Below, piece by piece: positions 1 to 13,300 of a stretch of DNA of 64,000 nucleotides (positions within the stretch are counted from its first letter, which is position 1; each line of letters opens with the position of its first letter). The DNA lies in the NCBI GenBank assembly GCA_012934845.2, contig WNNJ02002896.1:62001-126000 (forward strand), written 5' to 3'. Source of the stretch: Pomphorhynchus laevis. Taxonomy: Eukaryota > Acanthocephala > Palaeacanthocephala > Echinorhynchida > Pomphorhynchidae. A model generated the notes under the pieces. The model saw only the letters and a program-made list of their open reading frames with translations. It searched no databases and was not told the DNA's origin. The position numbers were made by a program, and so were the translations under genes.

Positions 1-440
1 TATCACCGAATTATATATGTGGTATACCATATTAAATACAATAGTGGATATCTATTCCTTTAAGTAAATCAGTGATAAAAATCATATATTGATAAATATA
101 TCACCTAATTATATATGTGGTATATCATATTAAATACAATAGTGGATATCTATTCCTTTAAGTAAATCAGTGATAAAAATCATATATTGATAAATATATC
201 ACCGAATTATATATGTGGTATATCATATTAAATACAATAGTGGATATCTATTCCTTTAAGTAAATCAGTGATAAAAATCATATATTGATAAATATATCAC
301 CGAATTATATATGTGGTATACCATATTAAATACAATAGTGGATATCTATTCCTTTAAGTAAATCAGTGATAAAAATCATATATTGATATGATTTTATAAT
401 GACATATATTGATAATTTATCACCGAATTATATATGTGGT
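1..440. repeat. 98-bp tandem repeat array
   Basis: The start of the unit (tatcacc-aattatatatg) recurs at 1, 99, 197 and 295, a strict 98-bp period with almost no divergence. A fifth, decayed unit start lies at 418. The array is cut by the left edge of the window, so its real size is unknown. Each unit carries gtgata and tatcac on opposite sides of an AT-rich core, so single strands can fold. The near identity of units suggests recent expansion. No coding potential is seen. Confidence 0.9.
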
Positions 441-2066
441 ATTCATATATTCGATATATATCCAATATATGCGGTATTTGTGTTATTTCATATTAAATAC
501 AACAGTGGATATTAATATTTAATACAATAGTAAATAAATAAATACAACAGTGGATATTAATATTTAATACAATAGTAAATCAGTGATAAAAATCACCGAT
601 TTTTATGGTGCTATAAACAATATAAATATCAATATAAAAAATATAATATAAAAATTATAAGAAATTTTATATAATTAATATATTTATAATATTAATATAT
701 TTGCTAAATATATATAATTATATCGGTGACATCACCGATTCCTTCCATTAATCAACATAAAATTGCATATGATTAATTGTATAATCAAATATAAATTCAA
801 CAAAAATATATCAAAAGTAAATATTAATAAAAGAATAATTAAAAAACGCATTGCTATAAGCTATTATAAAAGCTCCCTTATCTGTTCTTTCAGTATATTT
901 GCACATTTAAAATCTGAATAGGGATTCGTAAATTCGGCAAAGTATTAGTGGAATATTGTGATTTGAGCTTATTTCAACTATACCAGGTATGAAGAAGGAT
1001 TTAAATAAATATATCAATAGGTTGAACTCACCCTAATGCTATAATTCTACGTACACAAATTTATAATTTCATATTTTTAATCTATTAATATATTTCATAT
1101 AATTGAATATAATTTCGTAATAATTGTATGTAATCTCGTAATTAGTCTTTTATGAATACAATAAAATAATGTAGTGATAATGTAGTAATATATTCTCAAA
1201 AATATATTTAATGTTCACTTAATTTAAAATTTGAAAACATTTTATCGTTATATTGCACAATATGCTTTAATATTTTAATGCATAACCAATTTTCCAAAAA
1301 TTAACACTTCATTGCAGTTTAAATGACGAGTGAATTGTTAAATAATTCGAAATATTTAGTACAATTTATAGGAAACATAATATATTAAAGTTTATTGGGG
1401 CTTTGAAGATATGATAGTTATATTTTATCTGAAGTTTAACCTGATTTTTAAGCTTTTCGTCCTCAATTTTCCACAATTTATGTAATTGTTAATTTTCTTA
1501 ATAATTTCTTTAATTAATTCTTTATGTCACAATTATGTCGCAAAAGCTATCAAAACACGTGTTATGAAAGTTCGCTAAAAATAAAAAATTAATTTTACGA
1601 TAATTTTTTAATTGAAAAAACTAATTAAAGTAAACATAAATAACAACTAAAATATGATTATTTTTATTATGATTTAATATAATTAATATTATATAAGATT
1701 ACAAGATTAATAAGATTATGGTCAAATATATATTAATTATATCAAATTTTAATATATTCATATTCAATATGAGAGTAAATAATAAATGAGTTAATTAATT
1801 AAACAATTAAATAAGCAATTAAAAAAAACAATTAAATAATAAAAAACGAATGATAAATATACAAATAGTTAAACATTTAAAATTAGTTTTATCAAACTAT
1901 AGCTTATAAAACCAGATATTATTTTTATATTTTGACAAAATTTAATGTATGCTTAATAACAAATAATTTTTAAAGCTTAATTCCGTAATCGATAAATAAT
2001 TACAAAATATTAATGATCGCCTTAATTAAAGTTGAAATTATTTAAAAAACATTGATGTAAGCTCAC
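441..2066. other. AT-rich DNA, no gene seen
   Basis: This stretch is composed of A/T runs. Short direct duplications built on aatacaacagtggatatt occur near 490-570, and a small gtgacatcac palindrome lies near 727. If the secreted gene starting at 2132 on the minus strand is real, this is its first intron. I found no convincing exon here. Confidence 0.5.
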
Positions 2067-2132
2067 CTTTTCGTTTTTAGCATGTAAGATAGGAACTACT
2101 AGTAAGCACAGGAAAATAAAGATGGCACGCAT
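2067..2132 (-). CDS. First exon of a secreted protein (signal peptide)
   Basis: The ATG at 2132 opens a 22-codon exon that ends at a clean donor (AAAAG/gtgagc) in phase 0. The peptide MRAIFIFLCLLVVPILHA followed by KNEK is a textbook signal peptide: one basic residue, a hydrophobic core of about 12, and a small residue before the cut. The downstream exons must lie beyond the left edge, so the mature protein is unknown. The gene points away from the collagen IV gene at 14.8 kb and, like that gene, its signal exon ends in phase 0. Paired type IV collagen genes are classically head to head, so a partner alpha chain is one possibility, but nothing collagenous is visible here. Confidence 0.55.
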
Positions 2133-4199
2133 ATTTTACATAAAAGTCTTTCTCCAATATAATTGTCGATTATAATTGTCTATAAATAATAGTAGTCAAT
2201 GCCACTGCAATTTCTATCTGAAATTACAAATGTGATAAGATCCAAGTGTAAAAATGTAAATAATTTGATTTAATAATAGAGTACGAATGTTTGGTATGCC
2301 ATGATATGATGAATAGTCTGGAGCCCAACTATTTAAATCAAAGACAAATTGAGTAAAAATAAACACGATGAATATACTCAGCTAATGAAATTTAAGAATT
2401 GCTAGCATTTTTATTGGTAAAATTTACAATTTTGAAATTAAACTATTGAATAATATGTGTTACGAATATTATTTGTACTAATGAAATGAAATTTTATAGG
2501 AAATCTATATTTTTTAATCTCTAAACCAGTTAAAAATATTAAAGCGAAACAATTTGGTATATAATAATTTAATAATATAATTTATTATAATCTATTTTAC
2601 AACGTACCAAAATCTATATTACAATGTCGATAGGAGTCGATGAAATATATAAAATTTATTTATTTTTGGATTATTTACAATCTAGTAGTTCTATAAATTG
2701 TAATATTCATTAGCATGCATGATTTCGGCATGCTTTCCAAATTTTAATAAAACTTAGTAAGCAACAAAAAGAACACAAATATTGACATTGGGAATGCCGT
2801 GTTTGTTACTAACACGATATTGAATTAAAGCATATTTAATTATATAATTACATATTTAATCATATTGAATATTTAACATATTTTCGTTAAGAATTAATGC
2901 TGTATTTTGTCTCCAAGTCTTAATCAACAATAGAAATCAAAGCAATATATAGACTTGTAAACTATCCTGTTTATGTTACACATGTATGTAAGTTGAAAGC
3001 TAATTTAAAGTATTAAATAGAAGTTGGTTTTGAGTTCTTGCAATACATGATTGAATGTGTTTAAATACACCCTTGAACATATGTAAGTCTAATTTTTAAA
3101 CAAGTTATAGTTTTCACTTTACACTTGACGTTCGTCACAGTTTCTACTGATTGAATGACATTGATATAAGGATTCCAATATTTGAATTTTTTTGACAAAG
3201 CGTTACCATATCTTTGTTACCCGTATGATCAACAAATGTACATTTATTAACATCAGAAAGCAAATCATAAAATTCCATTAAAATTTCATTAAAAAATATG
3301 TTTAAATACAACTGACTCATATTTAGGATAATTATCTTGCCACTTGTGACTTTTCATTTTATTACCACATATTTTTAAGTTACTTATTAATATCTAATAA
3401 GCTATTTTGCTTAGAATATTTGCTACTAATTAATTATTATTTTAAAAGTTGTTGTCACTAATTAATTATTAAAACTGTACAAATTAGTTATTAAAATAGC
3501 AAAAACATTTAAAGTTTGCTTCTTGGCAGTAGAAGTGGTAATCGAATTGAACTTTGATAAAGAATATATCTCAATTACTTGCTCACAATTATAAAAATAA
3601 TTTCAAATTCAACAATTTTAGCTTAAATACGGATTATATTAAATATGATCAATAGTAAAGACAAATTATTAAAGCAATTTCATTGTCTCAGTCACTTACA
3701 ATTTTTAATGGTATCAATAATTATATGCAAAGAATTATTTACAAAGAATTATTAGATGTGATTAATTACATGTACGGAAACTATTTTTACATACAATGTT
3801 TCTGTAAATATTCAAATAAATCACAACAGTAATTGAATCACGCAATTAAATGTCTTATTATTTAAAATGCAATGTACATATAATAATTATTTCACTCAAA
3901 ATTGATTTAAAAAATAAATTTATGAGTCTTGATTTTATTAAAACAAAATATTTTACTTGCAAATATATTTCAGTTTATTTTAAAAATGGTTAAATTTATT
4001 CGCATACCTTTCTAGCAAAGTTTATTCGACGAAGATGCAGAATATAATTCTAGATAAAGAAAATTATGATTGCCTGTATTATCGTGTAATTTCGTCAAGA
4101 CAATGCAAGAAAAATTATTTTAAGTTTCCATGTCTTAAGAATCTGTTCTTTCAACTACTAGAATACGATGTCGCATTGAAGAAAAACATTTCTCCGTCT
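2133..4199. other. AT-rich intergenic DNA
   Basis: This contains the presumed promoter and 5' UTR of the minus-strand secreted gene, next to 2132, and the 3' flank of the minus-strand gene ending at 4200. A 60-codon plus-strand frame at 4035-4217 shows no recognisable domain and overlaps that gene's end, so I did not call it. No transposon family was recognised. Confidence 0.4.
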
Positions 4200-4647
4200 T
4201 TATTGAACAACACCTAATGTGTTTAAAGCTGTTTATCTTCTATCGATTTAGAGATTCATATCTTTAGAGATATTTCTATATATGATTGAATACCTATCAG
4301 CTTAAAGATAAATAGAATGCCTTCTAAATAGAATTCAATATCATCAGCTGCAAAAGGAACAACGTCCTTGATGTAAGCAGATTCCTGGTTTAAGAATAAA
4401 CACAATCTTTTTTTACTGCCAAATATATCATCATACACATGGTTCAACACAATCAGCTTACAGATCGACAAGCTGCACACAGCTAAGAGCATTATTTGCT
4501 GTACACATTTAACTTCAACAAAAAAGTGGTTATTACTAAAAGGGAGATGTGCGTGGTGATTTGTTTAATCCAAAAAGAAGGTCGTCTCTACATCTGCAAT
4601 TCTATATCATCAGTGATGATGGAAAGCGCGTGTGCAATTTCGCTCAT
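4200..4647 (-). CDS. Compact three-exon gene, function unknown
   Basis: Exon 1 runs 4592-4647 (ATG at 4647, MSEIAHALSIITDDIELQ) and ends in phase 2 at a gtagag donor. Exon 2 is 4294-4535 after a tttag acceptor; it restores frame, contains VYDDIFGSKKRLCLFL and DVVPFAADDIEFYL, and ends in phase 1 at gtattc. A short third exon, starting at 4213 or 4228, reaches TAA at 4200-4202, and that stop overlaps an AATAAA polyadenylation signal. The product is about 105 residues, with no signal peptide. The mix of hydrophobic and acidic segments looks like a folded protein, not random AT-rich translation. I do not recognise the family. The start codons of this gene and the plus-strand gene at 5259 are divergent and about 600 bp apart, so they may share a promoter. 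Confidence 0.5.
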
Positions 4648-5258
4648 TCTGGGTGTATTTTTTTATTTAAGGAAATAACATCAATATATATATATCAATT
4701 TTAGAGAATAGAAGTAAACAGTAAAAAAGTTTTGCCTAGTTCTTTATTTACTGCATCCTTCTTTTTCTTTCTATTCATAATTACCCACCCATTCTGCTCT
4801 GCTGCCAGCCATACTGCTATCACTTAAATGACATTGTAATAAGGTTAAAGCCGAAATACACCTTGAGTATATTTTTAAGATGCAAAGAAAGCACTGAAAA
4901 TCAGGAGCACCAATATTTACAGATATAGAGCAAAGAAGACGACCCATCGGCTTGCAGTAACTTTTATTGTAACTTTTATTATCGTGGATATAAATATATA
5001 TTTAGAGTTTGTAAGTATAAGAACGTTACACGAATTCTGTAAAGACCGCAAAAAACTACGCTGTGATCAAGGCGTAAAGAATCTCAACCAACTAAACGGA
5101 GAATCAGTTGTGAGAATTGTGTGGTAAGCTAATCTGCAAATTGCGATGAAGTCAGTTTATTTTAAGAAGTAAATAGTGAACCTATTGAGAATTGCAATCA
5201 TCACTTGGGCTGTGTGCAGTTAGCCCTAGTCCATCATAGACTATAATAATTGACCAAA
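4648..5258. promoter_or_regulatory. Candidate bidirectional promoter
   Basis: This segment separates two predicted, divergently oriented start codons (4647 minus, 5259 plus). It is less AT-skewed than its surroundings and holds no long reading frame, as expected for a shared promoter plus two 5' UTRs. No single core element was decisive. This is inferred from gene layout. Confidence 0.3.
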
Positions 5259-8200
5259 ATGACGGCATCATCCGACAATCTTTACAGAAGACATTTCAAT
5301 TTACTTCAGCAAATAATTAGAACATTAGATACTTCATTATTGAGTACTAACAAATTCAGGTATGATCTTCGTAAATATGTAATTTAATAGGAAGAACGAT
5401 GAAAATAGCATTTCTTATAAAAATGTTTAGTTCCTAAAGCATTACAAGCAATGTCATTCGAATTCATTAAATTTAGCGTCCTAAATTAGTAGAATGATTA
5501 TTTTATTTAATTTAACGACAATACATAAAATTTAAATAAATTTAAATTTCATAATTTCTTATATTTTTTATTTAATCAAAATTGAATTTAATAATTTCCG
5601 ATTTATTGTAATAAATTTTATAATACAATATGCAGTTCCTGATTATAACTGAATAATTTGTTGTAGAAAATTTAAATGTTAATTCAAATTATTAATAATT
5701 TATAATACGAAAGTTTACTATTTATTCAAATTCTTATTTATTAATACAAAGTTTTTTGTCAACTTAGAATACTACTAATATACGTTCGAACGTATAAAAT
5801 GGCTAAATTTCGTCGTGCCTCCATATCTTTATATCATAAGTTACCTTTTGTAATTTATGATATAAAACATGTAATTGATGATCAATTTTTTAATTGATAA
5901 TATTTTACCTCTCTGTCTATTACGATGATACACTAAATAGGTTTTATTAATCGTTCAATAATAATTCATATTATTAAATGATAATCGTCAAATGTCGACT
6001 TAGATATCCAGCATTTAATTACCATTCCTTTTATTTTATCATATCTTTAATTATAAAGAGATATTTCATTATTCTTTTTTGTTTGCCATATATTAAAAAT
6101 GATTTTCAATATAGGCATTGAATTTTATGGTCATATTTTGGAAGCAAGTAAATTTATTAAAATCATTAAAGACAATCATTTTTAATCTTCTTGACAAATG
6201 AAAATTGCAAATATCCGAATTCTCTTAAGATCTGGTTTTACGTCAGTTTCTTATGATTTTGTAACGATTTATATGTAGAACAAGTCTATTTTCTAAAAAT
6301 CTTCTTTTTAAAATAAATCATAAATAAAATAGATGTCTTCAGTTTAATAACATAATTGAAACAGGGAATGCATCACATTTTCGTATTACATGTTGGTTTG
6401 ATTTTTTTACTAAATAGTGTCCTCACAATTAATTACAATACCACTTCTGTTATTCGAATAATTCATTCTGATATTGATAGTTCATGGATGACACAAAAAT
6501 TCTTAACTTTTTAACGCAATATAATCGATTGTTAGAGATTAAAATAAAAACGCTTTAAGTAAAATTCCATCATTATCCGAAATATACTTAAAATAATAAT
6601 AAAAATTGTAATTTTTATTCTTTATCTCGATGTTTAACACAACAAACGTATCATTGAATAATAATAAAAATATTATCTTTAAAAATTGTATTTCAGGTTT
6701 GTAGTTGAAATAAAAATTTTATATAATAAAATATAAACATTATGTAAGCTTTATATAATATTTACTTTTTAACTAAATACTTATTGTAAGATTAGGAGAA
6801 TATAAAGATTTATTATAAAAATAAATTTGTAAATTTATCTTTATTATAAAGATATATTTCTTAGTTTATTTTCATAGCTTGGAAATATCTTTATTATAAA
6901 TATTTAAAAATTTAATTATAAATAAACTTTAAATGTAAACTGAATTATAAATTTTACATATTTTCTAATTTCATAACTGGTAACTAATCATGAACTAAAT
7001 ATATAGTGCAAATATTCTGTATGTAGCTAAAGTTTACATATCTTGTAAAATCATTGATGGATTTTTCGCTTTTTAAATAAATTTTGCTATTAGTCACATC
7101 CTTTAATTTAAACATAAAACGACAGGATTTAAGACTTTGTTTGCTAAAATATATAATATCGCGACTTAAATACGATCATATTATTTTGACAAGTGTGATT
7201 ATCAATAATTCACGGTGATAACCTGCAATATGAGTTAACTAATGTAATTTTCTTTGGGATGTTGAAATATGCTAGGCTGTTGCGTGTATACTTTTATTAG
7301 AAAGATGAAAGTTTCATATTTTTATGACATAATACAAAATATGTTTAATCTTAAAAACCAAAAGGTTTTAGCTATTTTTAGTCAAAAGGGAATTCATGTA
7401 TATGTACAACGATAAATGATAATCTTATCATAATTTTATATTTAAAAATAGTTTTATCTTTTAATTTATATCAATGAAATTATTTATTAAATAGTAAAAA
7501 ATAAATATATTATACATTAAATTTTGTATTAATTTTTGTATTATTAATATACAATATATTTATTTGAAATGATCGTTACATATAAATGTGAAATGTATCT
7601 TTCAAAAACCATGTGAGATTTTTAAACATATTAAAATATTATTAAAATTTAAAATTAAACATATTAAAATATAAATGCAATAAAATTTTATACGTCTCCG
7701 TTAATCAGCAGATTATTTTGCTAAATTTGCTAAGCTCCTGACTTTACCAATCAATACCGTTACATTAATTTTAAAAAGCTATAAAGTCGTATTCCTAAGG
7801 GAATACAACAGTATATTCTGTTGTGCTCTAATATTAACTTTTATCAGATATTCACAAGTAGTCTTCTTTAAATCTCCTGGGATATAAATACTTTCAATTG
7901 TTTATTTATCGACGAAAATGTATATATTCAATGTACTTCTTAGCATTTAAGACAACTTTATATTTATCAAATTATAATTAATGTCAACTAAATCGAATTG
8001 ACTATCCGAGACAGTCTGCGTTTGTTGAAAATAACTATTTTATTGTTTTGCACGACAGGTCTCGATTTAAGAAAATCACTTGCGCTCGTCTTTATTGTGC
8101 ATAAAATGGTTAACATCAAAATACGTGATAAAGTAAATTTTTTGTAATAAAACGTGGTCGACATAAATTAATAATTTAATAATAATTCTATACAAATTAA

Positions 8201-10801
8201 ATTAATTATTAATCATTAATAATATTAATGTTATTTAATTAGTTATTAATAAATTAAAAAATTTATTTTACTCGATAACTTTTTTGTATTAATTGTATGT
8301 AAATTTTTTTTATGAATTGTACTACTCGTTGAGCATCATGACAGTCATTTTAATTAAAAATCCTGTTTTTTAAACGAAACCTTATTGTTTTATTTTATAA
8401 TGATAAATTCTTTGATCCTAAAGACATCCGTAATTATTATCTTTTAAATTAATTGTGGAATTTACTCAAATTCGAAGTATCTATATGATTTCCTTCATTA
8501 AAATTATACATTATACAACATATGATGAATGATAAAAATATTTATAAAAATATTTGCATATGATATTTATAGAAATATTTATTATAATTTATTTTATCAC
8601 ACAATTACAAATAAATAAAACTTAGAATAAATATAAATTCTTATAAAGTTAGATGAATAATATTTGGTTAGGTTTAGATTAAGATTTAATCAGCATTTAT
8701 CCCATAGCGATGTACTGATTTCTAATTGATATCATTTTCCGTAAGGCTCACATTATTTTGTGAAGTGAAAGAATTAGGAATCCTTTAAATTAAAATTGTT
8801 TTCCCTTTAATTGATCACTTATTTGCTATTTCATTATATGAAAAGATATCTTATTAATATGACAAAGCATCCAACAGAATCAATACAGGGTATCCTTCCT
8901 CAACTATCAGTGGGTGTTTCTTTAAGGACGAGTTATTAGAAATTGTAATATATTTGCCTACCATGAGGCTTTAATTTACTAACACTATATACCGTTTATG
9001 TACCTTGAAAGTACAAATTTTATTTAATTTTAGTATTCAAAAATTTACATTTCAACGTATAACTAGCTAATCGACTGTAATAAGTTGTATCGAATATCAT
9101 TTCAATTTCCATTAGACTTAACATTAAAAGATATTCTGTTTTTATTAAATGTCATGAGTTTTATAAATGCCATGAATATTACTTGATATAAATACAATAA
9201 AAATATGAATAAAATTATTTACTCTTTATAATATATCTATAATATTTAGTTTATTCTAGATTATTAATATTTTATAATGTATAAATATTAATTAATAATT
9301 AATAAATATTAGTGCATTTTGATAATATTTTTATCTATATAGCTATAGTGAATATATAAAACTATCTATAATTGTTAGTAACTTTTATATTACTTTAAAT
9401 ATTAATATTAATTTCAATGTTTATATAATACTATAATACTATAATATTATAATACAATAATATTTAATCACTTAAATAAAATATATAAAACTATCTATAA
9501 TTGTTAGTAACTTTTATATTACTTTAAATATTAATATTAATTTCAATGTTTATATAATACTATAATACTATAATATTATAATACAATAATATTTAATCAC
9601 TTAATTATTATAAATTAATTTTTATATTTTTATATAAATTAATTTTTATATTTTTAAATGTCTATATTATCAGTACTAACAAGCAGGAAATGAGTCAACT
9701 AATGTAAGCAAAGCGCGTAAGAAAGAAATGTGAATGAAAAATAAAATTTGATCAATAACTAATGTAATACAAGCGAAAGAATGGCTGAACCTAACCTGTA
9801 AATTGATTTTTGCAATATCAATTATTATTAAAAATATTAATTATAAATTCACCTTAACTTACAATTATTTGTAAGGAAGATGAATAGATCATCTTAAGAT
9901 GTGGTTCTGACATGTACATCCTTTCTTCGTTCTCTAAATATTGGCAAAGTAAATATACCTGTTTATGTAATAGTCTTTTCATTAAAACATCGCCTAAAAA
10001 GATATTTAAAAAAATTGACCAACCGAAAAAATTTCCAAGTCGATATGCAGTGGTGTGCAAATAATGACTACATACTTTTTATGGAAAATATTGATGAAAG
10101 CAAAACTTGTTAATCGATAAGTAAAGCTGAAACACTGCAGTTTAATATAAAATTGTCCTCTATACTTCATCTTTACAAAAGAAGATAACCTAAATTCTCC
10201 TTATAAAAATTTATATCTCTTCAATTTTATATCCTTTGTCCACCACAATTCTTCAGTGTGCTAGTTCCACTGCCTGCGTTCCATTATCATCAAAACAGTG
10301 AATAATTGCTAATTGTGATAGGTTAAGACAGTGCATCGATTGCTTTAGAGTGTGCAAAATATCACTATACAAAATATCGTTAATTGATACCGTTATTTTA
10401 CGTATAATGTCTATACTAGCAGTGAGTGATGAGGGTTTTGCTTAAAAAATGTTAATTTTTAAGTAAAAAAGACCTTCGTTCTTATAAGTATTTTATTTGT
10501 GCACAACAAATTGTCTTTCAATATATATATAATTTTTTATCGATTCCAGTATGTCAAACAAGTTATCCAGTTAATCTTATTTTTTGACAATGGCGTGTGT
10601 CGTCCCGAATATTCCACTTTAATATTTTTACCTAATCATTTTAGACCATATGATTTATTTTATCTTACTAACGAAATATTCAGGAATCAAAAAGCTAAAT
10701 TTTTTATCTTTGGCCGTTTTGTCGATAATAAAAAAGTCGATTTAGGTTATTTCTCTTCTTTATTTGATATTTCGAGAATATCAAATACACCAGTGCTCTG
10801 A
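5259..10801 (+). CDS. Two-exon gene, possible LYR-motif mitochondrial protein
   Basis: Exon 1 (5259-5359) starts at an ATG in a good context (ccaaaATGa) and encodes 33 residues containing NLYRRHFNLLQQIIRTL. It ends in phase 2 at CAG/gtatga. The only downstream acceptor I found that continues well is ttttag/A at 10645. It restores frame (AG+A = Arg) and runs 51 codons to TGA at 10799-10801, giving an 85-residue protein with PYDLFYLTNEIFRNQK in the second part. An LYR followed by a helix and a later FR recalls the Complex1_LYR/FMC1-like families, although the spacing is longer than usual. The 5.3-kb intron is long beside the other introns here, so an intermediate exon may be missed. Exon 1 is more certain than the join. 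Confidence 0.35.
9352..9604. repeat. 129-bp tandem duplication
   Basis: The block beginning atatataaaactatctataa at 9352 is repeated essentially unchanged at 9481. The two copies abut directly, which indicates a recent local duplication in AT-rich DNA. No coding content. Confidence 0.9.
9863..9993 (-). CDS. Candidate orphan exon
   Basis: On the minus strand a pyrimidine-rich acceptor (ctttttag) is followed by 43 open codons and a strong donor (gtaagt). If unspliced, the frame stops two codons later. The peptide contains VLMKRLLHKQVYLLCQYL and ENEERMYMSEPHLKMIYSSS, with balanced charged and hydrophobic residues. I found no partner exon with matching phase, and it lies inside the long intron of the plus-strand gene. 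It could be an exon of a nested gene, a decayed pseudogene or chance. Confidence 0.22.
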
Positions 10802-12221
10802 TTATGCTAAGGTAGCATATTGGGGAGAATATATTTAAGCATAAAACCTAGATAAAATATGTTTGTATTCACTGGAAAAGTTAGATTTCCTGGTAATAAA
10901 GCAGGAAAATACATTCTTCCTGCTTAGCTGCAGAATCGAAAAAGATAGGAACATAATTGTTTTGCGGTAAGAACACAAAACAAATCGAAAGAAGCATTTC
11001 TCTGTTTAAGCATCAAAGTCTTCTCTCGAAATAAGAAGGCTCCTTTTTCTATCACACGGCTTGTGCTATACTGAGCACAAAAGCTACCTCTTCGTAAACA
11101 CATATTTTTTCAAGCTTGTTTGTTACCATCATTCCCAAACATCAAATCCTAATGTAAATCTTTCCAAGCGAATATATATTGAGGTAACGGTAAATAACGA
11201 ATATTTATAAAACGAGTATGTACTCAAAGCACTAAAAACGGTCAGCTTTCGTGCCATCTACCCTGACAGAGAAAATAAACAATAATCGTGTCACATGAAG
11301 GTTTATAATTTATCAACTATATCTTTTCAATGTCTCTACACAAACAAATGATAAAGGATTGTTGCATATATCCAATGAATTGCCTTAGTTTACCCAAGCA
11401 GTGGTAAGTTTTAATATTTAAAAATAGCTAAATTTTGGTAAATATCGATTATCATAACATACTCATGTTGATATTATTTTAGTAACAACATTCTAATATA
11501 CAAATAAATGATGATAATTAATCATTTTAATAATTTATTATTTAAATACTTTAAATGATTGTTTTAACGATGCTATTGCATTTAGTAAAGCTAAATTGTT
11601 TTAAACTGTTAAACCTAGATTTTCGAATTATTCGAAATTATAAACAAATCGTACCAAATTTTATTTATCTAATTTATTGAATTTTATTATCTCGAAGAGA
11701 TAATATAAATTATTAATAATATGACAGATTTATAATATATTATATAATTCATAAATTATAGTAATTTAATGGGATATCCATATATGTTTGACAGTTAAAA
11801 TCCCTTAACTTATATTTGGTTCATATAATCAAATATCAGTTATTTAAGTGATGCTAAACACGCAAATAAACCTTACTCTAAACACGTAATAAACTACATA
11901 GTTTATTGCCTTTAGATTACTATTCAAAACGGAATGAAAATAATAAAATAGTGCAAAAAGGTGCCCAATATAAAGTGATGTTTATCATCTGCCAAGCTGT
12001 TATTAAGATTTCTTCGGGGGAGTAGAATAAGTACAAAACGTAACAATTAAAATCGAGAAAAACATATAAGCAAGTGATATTTTGCATTATTAAAAGAAAA
12101 TAATACTTAAAAAGATCGTTTAAGAAATTAATAAATTGTTAATGGATAAAAAGGTTTATTTCTCTTTTTAAACAGACAATGAAACGAATACATTTATGAT
12201 TTGTATTTATACTTGCCTATT

Positions 12222-12379
12222 AATATAAATGTATATTTATACATTTATACATCATTTGATTTGATTTTTAATTAACAATTATAGTAAACTTATCTTTGAC
12301 AATATAAATGTATATTTATACATTTATTCATCATTTGATTTGATTTTTAATTAACAATTATAGTAAACTTATCTTTGAC
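12222..12379. repeat. 79-bp tandem duplication
   Basis: The segment starting aatataaatgtatatttata and ending cttatctttgac occurs twice back to back (about 12222-12300 and 12301-12379) with one or two differences. A recent local duplication without coding content. Confidence 0.85.
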
Positions 12380-13300
12380 TTTTTATATTAAATTTATTAA
12401 ATTTTAATAAATAATTAATTAAATTTTATTATTAATTTATACTTTGAATTTTTTGTAATTTATCTTAAATATTAATTTTATTTTATTCATTTTTAGAATT
12501 TTGTAAAATACCACTGACTAGCTTCAATTATACATAAAGTTTACATATGCATGCTTCTTATTGAGAGCAGCGTATGTCGCTAACTGTTAATGTTTAACTA
12601 TGTGATTCAATAAAAACCTATATGAAATTCATAATTGTTATTGATTTCGTGCTTACGCTATAATTGCACAATTGAACTAGTGATAATAAGAGCTAGCTTT
12701 AAAATGGCTAAAAGCATTTTGGGCACTCAGTTGTATTGAGCTTAATTGAGGGAGATGCTAAAATTTATAGGAACTACGAACAAATAATTTTGCAAAAGCT
12801 AAAATCACTGCTAAAATTTATGGTGGCAGAAGAATATTTTAATTTTCATTTTAAAAAGTTAATTTCAAATTTATTGTAGATAGTACTGTCGACGAAAACG
12901 ATAAAATTCTGGATAAATAGCAACTTTATCTCGAAGTTTATACATGAAAGCAGAAAAATGATAAGTTTTATAATTCACTGAATTATTTTCAATGAGTTAT
13001 TCTTAAACCATTTAAAGTGAATTGAATAGCTATATTTCTATACAGTTAAACCAATTTAATTTGTTGTCTAAATTATAAGTCTGCTAAAAAATTTGTAATT
13101 TGACATAAACCATGACATTAACAATTAACAGATTCCTGTTTAAATTTAATTATTCCTGCTTATCAAATCAGAGGTCAACTAATCATATTTACAAACAAAA
13201 TTTTTTATATTATATTTGTATTTTCTCATATATTCTAACATATAAAAATTTGAAATTTAACTTATAAGCAATTCAATGATTTTTAAAGCGTCATTTGTTT

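Noticed and set aside
1-440. CRISPR array
   Set aside because: The 98-bp units are contiguous with no unique spacers, and the sequence is from an animal genome.
10499-10800. A continuous 100-codon plus-strand frame
   Set aside because: Only the part after the ttttag acceptor at 10645 looks protein-like and joins the upstream exon in phase. The first part is intron-like.
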